From positions 62,001 to 126,000 of the forward strand of contig DAOUQJ010000001.1 in NCBI GenBank assembly GCA_030625685.1: 64,000 nucleotides of DNA, written 5' to 3'. Position numbers and translations under genes: made by a program. The stretch is from Oscillospiraceae bacterium (lineage in GTDB: Bacteria; Bacillota; Clostridia; Oscillospirales; Oscillospiraceae). Under the pieces are notes generated by a model. The model saw only the letters and a list, made by a program, of their open reading frames with translations. It did not search any database and had not been told where the DNA came from. Below, piece after piece: positions 1 through 8,214 of this stretch. Within the stretch, counting starts at the first letter, position 1; each line of letters begins with the position of its first letter.

Positions 1-636
1 TGCTTTTTTGAGTTTGACTGCAATAATCTGCGCATTCGGTGCAGCGCCACTGAATTCTCCCTCTTTGCTTCCAGCAGCGATAGAGGCTAAAAATGTACCA
101 TGGCCGTGGGTGTCTACCGTTGGCACAACCTCCAAGGGGTTTTCACTTTCCAAGGCATTGTCAATGTCGCTTCTTGAAAATTCAGCCCCATAATACAAAT
201 CATCCCCACGAGGCCCATCTAAAGTCTGATCCCAGATGCTGATGATTTTTGTTGTACCATCGGGAAAGCGAAACACATCCTTTGTGTAGTCAATTCCTGA
301 GTCGACAATGCCAATCACCACACCCTCTCCCGAAAGATTGAGATACGGCTGATTGAGGACAGCTGTAATTCCTGCACTTTCTAAGTTGATCTGGTCAAGT
401 GGCGACATCATTCTGGGAAAAAATCCGATGAAATCACTGCCAAACGCGGCAAAGAGATCAGCAATGTTTGCCCGATTTGTATAAATGGGGATATATCCCG
501 CTTCTAAGACGATGCCCACACGGATATAGGGCAGGTTCTCAATAATATCCTGCGCACGTTTTGTGTTGAGTATATGAAATTGCACTGTCGTTGGCAGTTT
601 AACAAATTCCTCCAACGGCAAATTGTCCTCGTCCAA
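1..636 (-). CDS. Subtilisin-like serine protease, CspA-like S8 family (3' part beyond window)
   Basis: This is the N-terminal 212 codons of a third tandem subtilase; the rest lies beyond the left edge. No ATG fits. A TTG at 636 with AGGTG upstream gives LDEDNLPLEEFVKLP, which aligns with the start of the neighbouring protease (MDDNVAEEELSLEEFVKLP), so I chose TTG. The catalytic Asp lies in IGIVDSGIDYTKDVF and the catalytic His in DTHGHGTFLASIAAG; the serine region is not in the window. The family (S8, CspA-like) comprises clostridial proteases, some of which activate spore-cortex hydrolases during germination. The role here is inferred from family only. About 130 bp separate it from the upstream protease, so it may share a transcript. 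Confidence 0.88.
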   Translation of the reverse strand, partial: MDEDNLPLEEFVKLPTTVQFHILNTKRAQDIIENLPYIRVGIVLEAGYIPIYTNRANIADLFAAFGSDFIGFFPRMMSPLDQINLESAGITAVLNQPYLNLSGEGVVIGIVDSGIDYTKDVFRFPDGTTKIISIWDQTLDGPRGDDLYYGAEFSRSDIDNALESENPLEVVPTVDTHGHGTFLASIAAGSKEGEFSGAAPNAQIIAVKLKKA

Positions 637-766
637 GTTGTCACACCTCTTTCTATCTTCTGCTATCAAGCATTTTTAGTTGCCCAGTGGAAAGCGCAAC
701 ACGCTTTGTCACAATGTTCATTTTGGTTTCTGCCTGTTTGATGACATCCTTGCAAAAGGGCGCGTT

Positions 767-2497
767 TTAAAAGCCATCGGTGAAAGTCTCTCTCGAATCG
801 CGCAACCCCAAAAAAGTCTGATACAAGTTGAGTGAACCATACCCCCACTGATTGTTGGGATATTCCATATCCTTGTCGCGATCGCAACCTGCAATGAGCA
901 TCAGACGAATGACATCACTGTCCATTGCTGGCATATTTTCTTCTACAATGCCCCATTGTAGTAGCAGCGCCACAGCACCAGCTGTCACCGCTGCGGCTAC
1001 GCTCGTGCCACTCATGGTACCAAACCCTGTGGGATATACCCCTCGAATGTTGACCCCAGGAGCAACAAGATCAGGCGCCATGCGAGGCAGTCTTGTCGGT
1101 CCCCAAGAAGATGAGGCGGCAAGGCTTCCATCTTCACTGTTATATGACCCTGTGATGATGGCGCGCAAAGAGTTTGCCGGATACACCGTTGTGTACTCTG
1201 GCACAGGGTCAGTAAAAACCACATTCGGGCTCACTTGCCCTGTAATGGGAAGCCAAGCATGATATTCCCCATTCAAAATGGAATCGCCATAGACAATGAT
1301 TTCCCAAATGCCCTCCACTGCGTTCTCAAAACCAATGGTGATGAGCGTACTAACTTCTTGATAATAGGTGATATAGATGGTGGTCTGCTCAAATAAGAGC
1401 TGTTCAATCACCATATCTCCCACTTTAAATGGCACACGACTAATCATATCTCCCGTCGGTGACACCACCGCAACCGTGATTTTATCAGGCGCTTCTCCAA
1501 ATAGATTCACCTGAAATGAGGCTCTTTGCTGTCCCACACTGATGCCAATACGCTCCACTGCCCCAGTTTCTTCAAGCTTTCCCTGTGTGTGATGTTTGGC
1601 ATTGCTCTCATTGCCTGCGGACGTCACCACACTGTACCCAGGCCTTTGTGCTAAAAAATTGATATATTCCTCAAATTGCGTATAGCCATCATGCCCAGTG
1701 TCATTTGAACCCAAGCCCAAGCAGATAACCACAGGGGCATTTTGTTCGTTTGCCACTTTGACGACATAGTCCATGCCCAGCATAACATCCGCATTGTGAT
1801 ACAAATCTGGTTTATTGGGTTCTACCAAAAAGCGCTCAATAAAATACTCACTGATGCGTCGCAGTTTCACCACTACCAGTTTGGCGTCTGGCGCTGCCCC
1901 AATGTAATTTTCCGTTTTACTGCCTGCCGCCACCGATGACAAAAACGTACCATGCCCTAAAACATCTCTAGTTGGCACAATGTCATACGGAGTGGGGGAT
2001 GCAAGCGCCTCATTGATTTGTGCATTTGTATATTCTGCGCCAAAGTATAAGCCCTCTCGCTTATCTCCCTCCAAGGTCTGATCCCAAATGCTCACAATTT
2101 TTGATGTGCCATCGGCATATTGAAACACCTCCTTGGTGTAATCAATGCCAGAATCAATGATGCCAATGATAACACCATTGCCAGAAATATCGAGATACGG
2201 CTGATTTAAAATGGGCGTGATGCCCGCTGCATTGTTGGCCTTGATGTCCGTGCCAGACAAGATGGCAGGCGTCAAAAGCCAGTTTTTTCGAAATTCATCT
2301 AAGATGCGCTCCACATTGTTCTCATTGATATAAAAAGGAACATAGCCTGTTCCGAGTTCAGTCCCCACTCTGATGTAAGGATTTTCTTCCACAAACCGCC
2401 GAAAGCGTATGGTGTTGATAGCGTTGAACGTCAATGTGGTCGGCAGTTTCACAAACTCCTCTAAACTAAGCTCTTCTTCCGCTACGTTATCGTCCAA
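767..2497 (-). CDS. Subtilisin-like serine protease, CspA-like S8 family
   Basis: A 576-residue subtilase with a complete apparent triad: Asp in IGIIDSGIDYTKEVF, His in DVLGHGTFLSSVAAG and Ser in GTMSGTSVAAAVTAG. The oxyanion Asn is in VTSAGNESNAKHH. No signal peptide is visible, and a short N-terminal region of about 90 residues precedes the catalytic domain, as in CspA-like proteins. The large insert between the Asn and Ser motifs (a jelly-roll-like beta domain in this family) is present. The start overlaps the end of the upstream protease by 11 bases, indicating translational coupling. Germination-type processing is a family-based guess; the substrate cannot be read from sequence. Confidence 0.92.
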   Translation of the reverse strand: MDDNVAEEELSLEEFVKLPTTLTFNAINTIRFRRFVEENPYIRVGTELGTGYVPFYINENNVERILDEFRKNWLLTPAILSGTDIKANNAAGITPILNQPYLDISGNGVIIGIIDSGIDYTKEVFQYADGTSKIVSIWDQTLEGDKREGLYFGAEYTNAQINEALASPTPYDIVPTRDVLGHGTFLSSVAAGSKTENYIGAAPDAKLVVVKLRRISEYFIERFLVEPNKPDLYHNADVMLGMDYVVKVANEQNAPVVICLGLGSNDTGHDGYTQFEEYINFLAQRPGYSVVTSAGNESNAKHHTQGKLEETGAVERIGISVGQQRASFQVNLFGEAPDKITVAVVSPTGDMISRVPFKVGDMVIEQLLFEQTTIYITYYQEVSTLITIGFENAVEGIWEIIVYGDSILNGEYHAWLPITGQVSPNVVFTDPVPEYTTVYPANSLRAIITGSYNSEDGSLAASSSWGPTRLPRMAPDLVAPGVNIRGVYPTGFGTMSGTSVAAAVTAGAVALLLQWGIVEENMPAMDSDVIRLMLIAGCDRDKDMEYPNNQWGYGSLNLYQTFLGLRDSRETFTDGF

Positions 2498-4145
2498 TCC
2501 AAATCCCTCCTCCTTGTGCGTACTTTAGCATGAATTTCATCGTCTCTTCCACACAGAGCGTGCCATACCCCCATGCATTGTTTGGGTAGGCGCGAATTTC
2601 CGATCTTTTTGCGCCGAGGCGCAAAAAGGCTTTGACGCGCTCTCCATATAAAAAGGGGTCATTGCCCTGCACGATGCCCCACTGCATCATGATGGCAGCT
2701 GCCCCCGACACAAAGGGCGCTGCAAAACTCGTGCCAGTCACACGGTCATAGCCCCCACCTGTTCGGCAGGTCATAACTTCTGTTGCAGGGGCGCACAAAT
2801 CTGGTTTATCAAACCTTCTGGTGCCTCTGCCTGAAAACCCAGCCATGCTACCCAAACGCACATCATATCCACCCACTGCGACTACTTTGCGCGCCGTTGA
2901 CGGTATGGTGTTTGTATTGTCCTCTTCTGCCTCAGCAAAAAAGGTGCGTTTTGACACTTCTTCCACAGTCGGAAGCCAGGCTTCTATCCTGCCATCGACT
3001 ACTTCTTTGGCAAGCGCACGCAGTTTCCAAAGCCCTGCTAAAACATCCTCAGCATTTGCAACCACTTCAAAATATACCTGTTGTGACACCGTATAATGGG
3101 TCGGCTGACCATAGACCATGCGCACCCTAGTCTGCCCGATTTGACGACTTTTGGCTTGCTCATTCATGCTAATGATGCCAAATGACTCCCTGTTTGGACC
3201 AATGAGTTCAAAATCACAGGCATCCACAAAGTTTTTGAATAAACTGATGGAAAACCTGCGAATGCCACTGGCCGTAAAAAAAGGAATTTCCATGTCTTCA
3301 TAAGACGCCATACGACCACTGTAATGATGCCCTGCTGTTCCCTCATTGCCTGTCGCCACCACAATACTGGTTTTCCAAAGATTCGAAACATCTGTGATGT
3401 AACTCTCAAAAAGTGAATCTCCGGTGTGCGAGCCGTCATTGGTGCCATAACTCATATTGATGACAAGTGGTTTCTGTAGCGCACGCGCCTTTTCAATCGC
3501 GTATTTGATGGCGCGCATCATTTCCGTTGTTCTAGAAAACGAAGCAAATCCCGTTGTGCCAAGTTTCACCACCAAAATATCTGCCTTGGGCGCAACACCA
3601 CGATACGTTCCTCCGCTTTCTGCGCCATTTCCCACCGCCACGCCAGACACTGCCGTGCCATGACCACGCAAGTCTTGGTGTGGCACAACTGCCTTTGGCT
3701 CTTCGCTTTGCAGTGCCTTGTCAATGTCCTCTTTTGTGTACTCTACCCCATGAAAAAAGCCTTGCGGTGGCGTACCCTCTATGCTCTGATCCCAAATATA
3801 TAAAATTCGGCTGCTGCCATCTGCATTGCGAAAGTCTAAATGGGTATACTCTATACCAGAGTCTAACACCGCAACAATCACGCCATCGCCATTCATACCA
3901 TTGAGTGGCTCTCTCTGAAGCGTGGACACACAAACCGCTTGCAAACTTTGCTCTAGCTCCAAACTAAGCAGTTTGGGTAATTCGATGTGTTCCACTTCTA
4001 TGTAGGAATACAACTGGGGCAGTTTTTCTTCATCCAATGTCATGATGGCATATCCCCGATATAAAATTTCTACCACTGCCCCAATTTCTTGCGCTACTTT
4101 CTCAATATCCCCATGGTATTTGATGATCACTTCAAAATCATTCAT
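2487..4145 (-). CDS. Subtilisin-like serine protease, CspA-like S8 family
   Basis: First gene of the protease cluster, about 552 residues. The ATG at 4145 (MNDFEVIIKYHGD) was chosen because a strong GAGGAAAGGGAAGG ribosome site sits directly before it; an in-frame ATG 36 codons upstream has no such site. Residues about 1-60 look like a small inhibitor/propeptide-type domain (EVIIKYHGDIEKVAQEIGA). The triad is Asp in VAVLDSGIEYTHLDF, His in DLRGHGTAVSGVAVG and Ser in VTGTSFAAPFVSGAA, with the oxyanion Asn in VVATGNEGTAGHH. It is divergent enough from the next two proteases not to be a recent copy. Its start codon region faces a small minus-strand gene upstream. Confidence 0.92.
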   Translation of the reverse strand: MNDFEVIIKYHGDIEKVAQEIGAVVEILYRGYAIMTLDEEKLPQLYSYIEVEHIELPKLLSLELEQSLQAVCVSTLQREPLNGMNGDGVIVAVLDSGIEYTHLDFRNADGSSRILYIWDQSIEGTPPQGFFHGVEYTKEDIDKALQSEEPKAVVPHQDLRGHGTAVSGVAVGNGAESGGTYRGVAPKADILVVKLGTTGFASFSRTTEMMRAIKYAIEKARALQKPLVINMSYGTNDGSHTGDSLFESYITDVSNLWKTSIVVATGNEGTAGHHYSGRMASYEDMEIPFFTASGIRRFSISLFKNFVDACDFELIGPNRESFGIISMNEQAKSRQIGQTRVRMVYGQPTHYTVSQQVYFEVVANAEDVLAGLWKLRALAKEVVDGRIEAWLPTVEEVSKRTFFAEAEEDNTNTIPSTARKVVAVGGYDVRLGSMAGFSGRGTRRFDKPDLCAPATEVMTCRTGGGYDRVTGTSFAAPFVSGAAAIMMQWGIVQGNDPFLYGERVKAFLRLGAKRSEIRAYPNNAWGYGTLCVEETMKFMLKYAQGGGIWIGR

Positions 4146-4277
4146 GCCTTCCCTTTCCTCCATTTGCAGATCTGGCATCGTTTTGAAAACAAAAATACTT
4201 TGACTTCCATTTTTCAGGAACACAAAAGCCTTCTTTGAAAGAGTCCAACGCATTTTTCCCTTTTCTCACACTCTGCG

Positions 4278-4571
4278 TTAGTAATATGCCTCCACTTGTC
4301 GCAAGATAAGTACGTGTGGCTTCCAGCCATTTCCCCGTCGCAAATAGCCATAGAGCATATTGTCATCAGAGTGCACCACATAAAACCAAAAGTTTTGTTT
4401 GTTTTTGAGATAGAGATACACTAGCATTCCGTGATGACGTCGCAGGTGAATGGCTGGATTTTGCGCTATACAATGTTTTCGTTCAATTTTTTCAGATGGA
4501 ATATGATTGGGTAAGTGATGTCTTTTTGTAAACAGCGCTTTAGTAAAGTTGTTTTTTGCATGCATCTTCAT
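4278..4571 (-). CDS. Small conserved-type protein rich in aromatic and basic residues
   Basis: A 97-residue ORF starting at the ATG preceded by GGAGG with 8-nt spacing; a GTG one codon upstream is less well placed. The C-terminal half contains FWFYVVHSDDNMLYGYLRRG followed by a tail ending QVEAYY. This pattern of Trp/Tyr/Arg-rich beta strands is seen in small clostridial proteins of unknown function. There is no signal peptide or clear membrane segment. It ends 132 bp before the protease cluster on the same strand and is divergent from the BusR-like gene, so it may be the first gene of the protease transcript. I do not recognise a function. Confidence 0.62.
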   Translation of the reverse strand: MKMHAKNNFTKALFTKRHHLPNHIPSEKIERKHCIAQNPAIHLRRHHGMLVYLYLKNKQNFWFYVVHSDDNMLYGYLRRGNGWKPHVLILRQVEAYY

Positions 4572-4745
4572 CACCTACTCCTCCATTTTAATATGACCTA
4601 CTATTATATCTATGCAAAGTCTGTGACAGATGCACTCAAAAACGAGAAATTAGCAAGAATATTTTTATTTTCTATTGTCTTAGACGAATTTATTTCTTAT
4701 ACTATTACTAAATATTGTTATGAACCACTCAAAGGAGTCCGATGG

Positions 4746-5405
4746 ATGAAATTAAAAAACCAGCAAGCCATACCTCGATATCAACAAATCGCAGTTGAAC
4801 TCGCCTCTAGTATTGCCCGTGAAGAATACACCGTTGGGCAAAAAATTTTTGCTCGCTCTGCCATTGCCAGCCACTATGGCGTCTCGCCTGAAACAGCAAG
4901 ACGTGCCATTTGTGTGCTCGCCGACCTTGACATTGTCACAGCAGCCAAAGGCAGTGGTGTGATTATCTCTTCTCAAGCGAATGCAGAGCTATTTTTAAAA
5001 CAATTTAGCAAACGTAAAACCATCAGTTCTATCAAAGAGACTTTGCTCGACAGCATTCAGCGTCAAAAAGCAGAGCTAGAGACCTTTTCCAATTCTCTGT
5101 ATGAACTCATGGAAACGTATGAACATTTCCGTTCACTCAACCCCTTTATGCCTTTTCAACTGCGCATCACCAAAGATTGTCGCTTTTTAAATAAAAGCAT
5201 TGCAGATATCCAGTTTTGGCAACACACAGGTGCAACGCTCATCGCCATCGAACGAGAAGACCGCGTTCTCAAATCTCCTGGTCCTTATATCCCACTCATT
5301 GAGGGTGATATTCTCTATTTCTTGTCTCAAGATGACTCTTCTCAGCGCGTGAATGATTTTCTCTATCCTCCGCAAAATGAGACTAACACGCAGCATACAA
5401 AATAA
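4746..5405 (+). CDS. GntR-type winged-helix regulator with C-terminal TrkA/RCK-C domain (BusR-like)
   Basis: A 219-residue regulator. Start ATG 4746 follows AAAGGAG with 8-nt spacing; a longer in-frame ORF upstream lacks a ribosome site. Residues about 1-75 are a GntR winged helix (AIPRYQQIAVELASSIARE, then ASHYGVSPETARRAICVLAD). A helical linker (about 80-125) leads to a C-terminal RCK-C/TrkA-C-like domain (TGATLIAIEREDRVLKSPGP and EGDILYFLSQDD). The same architecture defines BusR, which binds cyclic-di-AMP through RCK-C and represses an osmolyte transporter. C-di-AMP binding here is inference, and no busA/B genes are in the window. It lies 87 bp upstream of cysK on the same strand. Confidence 0.85.
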   Translation: MKLKNQQAIPRYQQIAVELASSIAREEYTVGQKIFARSAIASHYGVSPETARRAICVLADLDIVTAAKGSGVIISSQANAELFLKQFSKRKTISSIKETLLDSIQRQKAELETFSNSLYELMETYEHFRSLNPFMPFQLRITKDCRFLNKSIADIQFWQHTGATLIAIEREDRVLKSPGPYIPLIEGDILYFLSQDDSSQRVNDFLYPPQNETNTQHTK

Positions 5406-5492
5406 CTCTCACGAACACAGGGCAAAACAATACATGAAAGCCTTCTTCCATAAAGCAACGCCATGTTGCAACAAAAACAGGAGCGACCACTT

Positions 5493-6428
5493 ATGAAACA
5501 AATTTACAATAACCTTGCCGAGCTTATCGGAAACACGCCACTCATGGCGCTCAACCGATACAGTAATGCACAAGCGCTTAGCACCACCCTTTTGGGAAAA
5601 CTGGAATACTTCAATCCAGCAGGCAGCGTCAAAGATCGCGTGGCAGTCGAAATGATTGAAACAGCCGAAAAAGATGGGCTACTCAAAGAAGGCTCTGTCA
5701 TCATCGAAGCCACCAGTGGTAACACCGGCATAGGCCTTGCCAGCGTCGCCACGGCACGAGGCTACCGCTGTATGCTCACCATGCCTGAAACCATGAGTGA
5801 AGAAAGACGCAATTTGCTCAAAGCCTATGGGGCAGAGCTTGTGCTCACAAGCGGAGAAACGGGTATGAAAGGGGCAATTGCAAAAGCGGAAGAACTTTCT
5901 AACACCCTGCCAAACGCCTTTTTGGCAAGACAATTTGAAAACCCAGCTAATCCCGAAGCGCACCGCAAAACCACTGGTCCCGAAATTTGGAACGACACCG
6001 ACGGCACGGTTGACTACGTCGTTGGAGGTGTTGGCACAGGTGGCACAATAACAGGCATTGGCGAATACTTAAAAGCGAAAAATCCGAGCGTCAAAATCAT
6101 TGCTGTTGAACCTGTTGACTCTGCCGTCCTTTCTGGAAAAGCAGCAGGAGCCCATGGTCTACAAGGCATCGGTGCTGGCTTTGTTCCCAAAACGCTCAAT
6201 ACCCAAATCTATGATGAAGTGATTGCCGTTAGTACAGACGAGGCGTATGCAGCAAGCAGAGTGCTCTCTCAAACAGAAGGCATGCTCGTTGGCATCTCTT
6301 CAGGGGCAGCCTTACATGCAGGAAATCTCATTGCAAAGCGCCCTGAGGCAAAAGGCAAAACCATCGTTGTGATTTTACCTGACAGTGGCGAGCGCTATCT
6401 CTCCACCACCCTCTTTGACGCAGAATAA
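5493..6428 (+). CDS. cysK: Cysteine synthase (O-acetylserine sulfhydrylase)
   Basis: A 311-residue PLP enzyme that makes L-cysteine from O-acetylserine and sulfide. The PLP lysine is in NPAGSVKDRVAVEMIETA, the substrate-binding loop is EATSGNTGIGLASVA, and the glycine-rich phosphate-binding loop is VVGGVGTGGTITGIGEYL. Length is standard for CysK. ATG 5493 follows CAGGAG at about 9 nt and starts the usual family N-terminus (MKQIYNNLAELIGNTPL); an upstream in-frame ATG lacks this support. No T-box or other leader riboswitch was recognised upstream. A BusR-like regulator precedes it and an amino-acid exporter follows, suggesting a local cysteine/osmotic unit, though no shared operator was demonstrated. 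Confidence 0.96.
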   Translation: MKQIYNNLAELIGNTPLMALNRYSNAQALSTTLLGKLEYFNPAGSVKDRVAVEMIETAEKDGLLKEGSVIIEATSGNTGIGLASVATARGYRCMLTMPETMSEERRNLLKAYGAELVLTSGETGMKGAIAKAEELSNTLPNAFLARQFENPANPEAHRKTTGPEIWNDTDGTVDYVVGGVGTGGTITGIGEYLKAKNPSVKIIAVEPVDSAVLSGKAAGAHGLQGIGAGFVPKTLNTQIYDEVIAVSTDEAYAASRVLSQTEGMLVGISSGAALHAGNLIAKRPEAKGKTIVVILPDSGERYLSTTLFDAE

Positions 6429-6494
6429 CACTCTATTTTGCCGTTTTTTCTCCACCGATGGCATATGGCAAGTTAATCTTAACTTAAATCAATA

Positions 6495-6543
6495 ATGCTG
6501 TATTTTTTATAGAGAACAACGGGTTCTATAAAAAATACAGCAT
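6495..6543. terminator. Strong 18-bp inverted repeat between cysK and the exporter gene
   Basis: Two exact 18-nt arms (6495-6512 and 6526-6543) enclose a 13-nt loop. The hairpin is A/T-rich with runs of T and A inside the arms rather than a T-tract after it, and it ends only 20 bp before the exporter start codon. It may terminate cysK transcription, attenuate the exporter, or act as an operator; the sequence alone does not decide. Confidence 0.6.
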
Positions 6544-6562
6544 CTTTCTATTGGGAGATACT

Positions 6563-7135
6563 ATGTTTCAATTACTCATCTTTATGTCCATTATGAGCTT
6601 CACACCTGGCCCTAACAACCTACTGGTCATGCACCTATCCATACACTCTGGCTTCAAGAATGCATCAAGATACATCTTAGGCTCATTTTCAGGCATCTTT
6701 ATTGTCGCGGCAATTTGCGGTTTTGGTAATTTAGTCGTCTCCGCCTATTTGCCTCTCATCACGAACGTTGTTAAATACATCGGCTTTTCCTTTATTCTAT
6801 ATATGGCGTATAAGGTTTTGAAAAGTTCCCATCCGATTGAGGGTGAAATGGCGCCCACTGCAGGCATGATTCACGGCTTCTTATTTCAGTTTGCAAACCC
6901 CAAACTGTGGCTATCTAGCATCACCGTGTTTTCTGTCTATGTCTTCGAGTTTTCAAGCAGTCTCTATGCTGTGCCCCTCACAGCACTTTTTATGTCTTTG
7001 CTTGGCATCACCGCCCAGTTTCTTTGGGCGCTCTTTGGGCTTGCCTTAAAACAGTATTATAATCAGTATTATAAAGCCGTCAACACCGTGATGGCACTCT
7101 CACTCGTTTACCTCGCCATTTCCATTTTACACTAA
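6563..7135 (+). CDS. LysE/RhtB-family amino-acid exporter
   Basis: A 190-residue integral membrane protein with about six hydrophobic segments. The N-terminus carries the family signature MSFTPGPNNLLVMHLSIHSG, followed by the short C-terminal half (FANPKLWLSSITVFSVYVF). ATG 6563 follows GGGAGA; a TTG four codons upstream is not favoured. LysE/RhtB proteins export amino acids and their derivatives by proton exchange. Position behind cysK suggests cysteine or O-acetylserine export, as known for the relative EamB, but substrate assignment is inference. A strong hairpin sits immediately upstream and a bidirectional terminator follows. Confidence 0.9.
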   Translation: MFQLLIFMSIMSFTPGPNNLLVMHLSIHSGFKNASRYILGSFSGIFIVAAICGFGNLVVSAYLPLITNVVKYIGFSFILYMAYKVLKSSHPIEGEMAPTAGMIHGFLFQFANPKLWLSSITVFSVYVFEFSSSLYAVPLTALFMSLLGITAQFLWALFGLALKQYYNQYYKAVNTVMALSLVYLAISILH

Positions 7136-7232
7136 ACCATCGGGCAAAGCGCTTTCTACAAAAACAACAAAACTGCCCGACACCTTAGCCCTTTTATTAC
7201 ACCACCATTCCCACCAAACACGACATAAATGA

Positions 7233-7265
7233 AAAGAGAGAGCAGGGTTGCTCTCTCTTTTTTTA
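7233..7265. terminator. Bidirectional intrinsic terminator
   Basis: An 11-bp stem AAAGAGAGAGC/GCTCTCTCTTT with a short loop, followed by a T-run on the plus strand and an A-run before it, between convergent genes. Confidence 0.85.
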
Positions 7266-7282
7266 TAGATTTAAATTCAATC

Positions 7283-8026
7283 TTACTCTTCATTTAAAAC
7301 CCACTGCACGCTATAAAAATCGATGCATCTGGCACTTTTCCCCGTCTCAATGTCCATGATATATGTGTGCCCTACAGACCCTGTGAGATAGCCATCTATT
7401 ATCGCTCCAAATGCCGTCATATGATTCGACGAATAATAGATGAGATAGTTGCCATCAGGGGTGAGCCCTCTGACATTATAGCCTGTGAATTTACCATCAT
7501 ACATCCCATAAAAGCGCTTCAAACAAGTTTCCTTTTCCTCTTCTATGAGGTAGATTGACCCTTCTTTCGCCATCACAGTCCTGCCATTGGCAGTTGGCTT
7601 GAGATAATCTGTTTCACCTGCAAAGAGGTTTGCTTTCTTTTCTTCCGCTTCGGCTATATAGGTTGCCGTCTCTTCCCCCTCTTTCATCTGAAACAAACTC
7701 CAGTTGCCTTCATGCATGGCCACAAAGGATATCATCTCTGTTTGGTTATCATAATGAAAGGCGATGATGTTGTCATTATAACTGCCATCGTCCGTTTTGC
7801 CCTTTCCTACATGACTATAAATCAAAGTTTCCTCTTGCATCTTGGCATCGGCTTTGAATAAAGTCGTGACGCCATCCACTCGTCTTGTGTAATAAATTGT
7901 TCCTTCCAAGTCTGCAAACGCATCTGCTTGAATGGACGTGATATTTCGATAGGTTAAGACTAAACTAAGTGTCAGCATCAAAACTAAGAGTGCACTCACC
8001 CATAAAAGCCATTTCTTTCTCTTCAC
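7283..8026 (-). CDS. Membrane-anchored protein of unknown function, beta-rich extracytoplasmic domain
   Basis: About 247 residues if started at GTG 8026 (VKRKKWLLWVSALLVLMLTL), which has a G-rich ribosome site (GGGGGGAT) about 9 nt away; a longer ORF to 8149 has no ribosome site. Residues 5-25 form a single signal anchor. The rest is a series of short beta segments with Tyr/Thr/Asp turns such as GTIYYTRRVDG, GSIYLIEEEKE and GNYLIYYSSNHM, which suggests a beta-propeller-like or TolB-like repeat fold. No catalytic motif is visible. It is a single-gene unit between two strong terminators. Function unknown. Confidence 0.75.
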   Translation of the reverse strand: MKRKKWLLWVSALLVLMLTLSLVLTYRNITSIQADAFADLEGTIYYTRRVDGVTTLFKADAKMQEETLIYSHVGKGKTDDGSYNDNIIAFHYDNQTEMISFVAMHEGNWSLFQMKEGEETATYIAEAEEKKANLFAGETDYLKPTANGRTVMAKEGSIYLIEEEKETCLKRFYGMYDGKFTGYNVRGLTPDGNYLIYYSSNHMTAFGAIIDGYLTGSVGHTYIMDIETGKSARCIDFYSVQWVLNEE

Positions 8027-8169
8027 CTCGTAATCCCCCCATACTATATACTCAGCAGTTTTCAGACTACCACAATGCCAAAGCCTCTTTCTAGGTTTTT
8101 TTGTAAATAACCCAAAAACAGCAAAATTGCATGGTGATGTCTCCTTCAACTGTCACAATCGCGCGTACC

Positions 8170-8199
8170 AAAAAAGAGAGCAACGTTGCTCTCTTTTTT
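8170..8199. terminator. Perfect palindromic bidirectional terminator
   Basis: Two exact 15-nt arms (8170-8184 and 8185-8199) meet with no spacer; A6 and T6 ends make it a terminator in both directions, most obviously for thiD. Confidence 0.85.
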
Positions 8200-8214
8200 C
8201 TTTTCTATCCATTT

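Noticed and set aside
5406-5492. Possible T-box leader before cysK
   Set aside because: The gap is only 87 bp and contains no T-box sequence or terminator/antiterminator pair.
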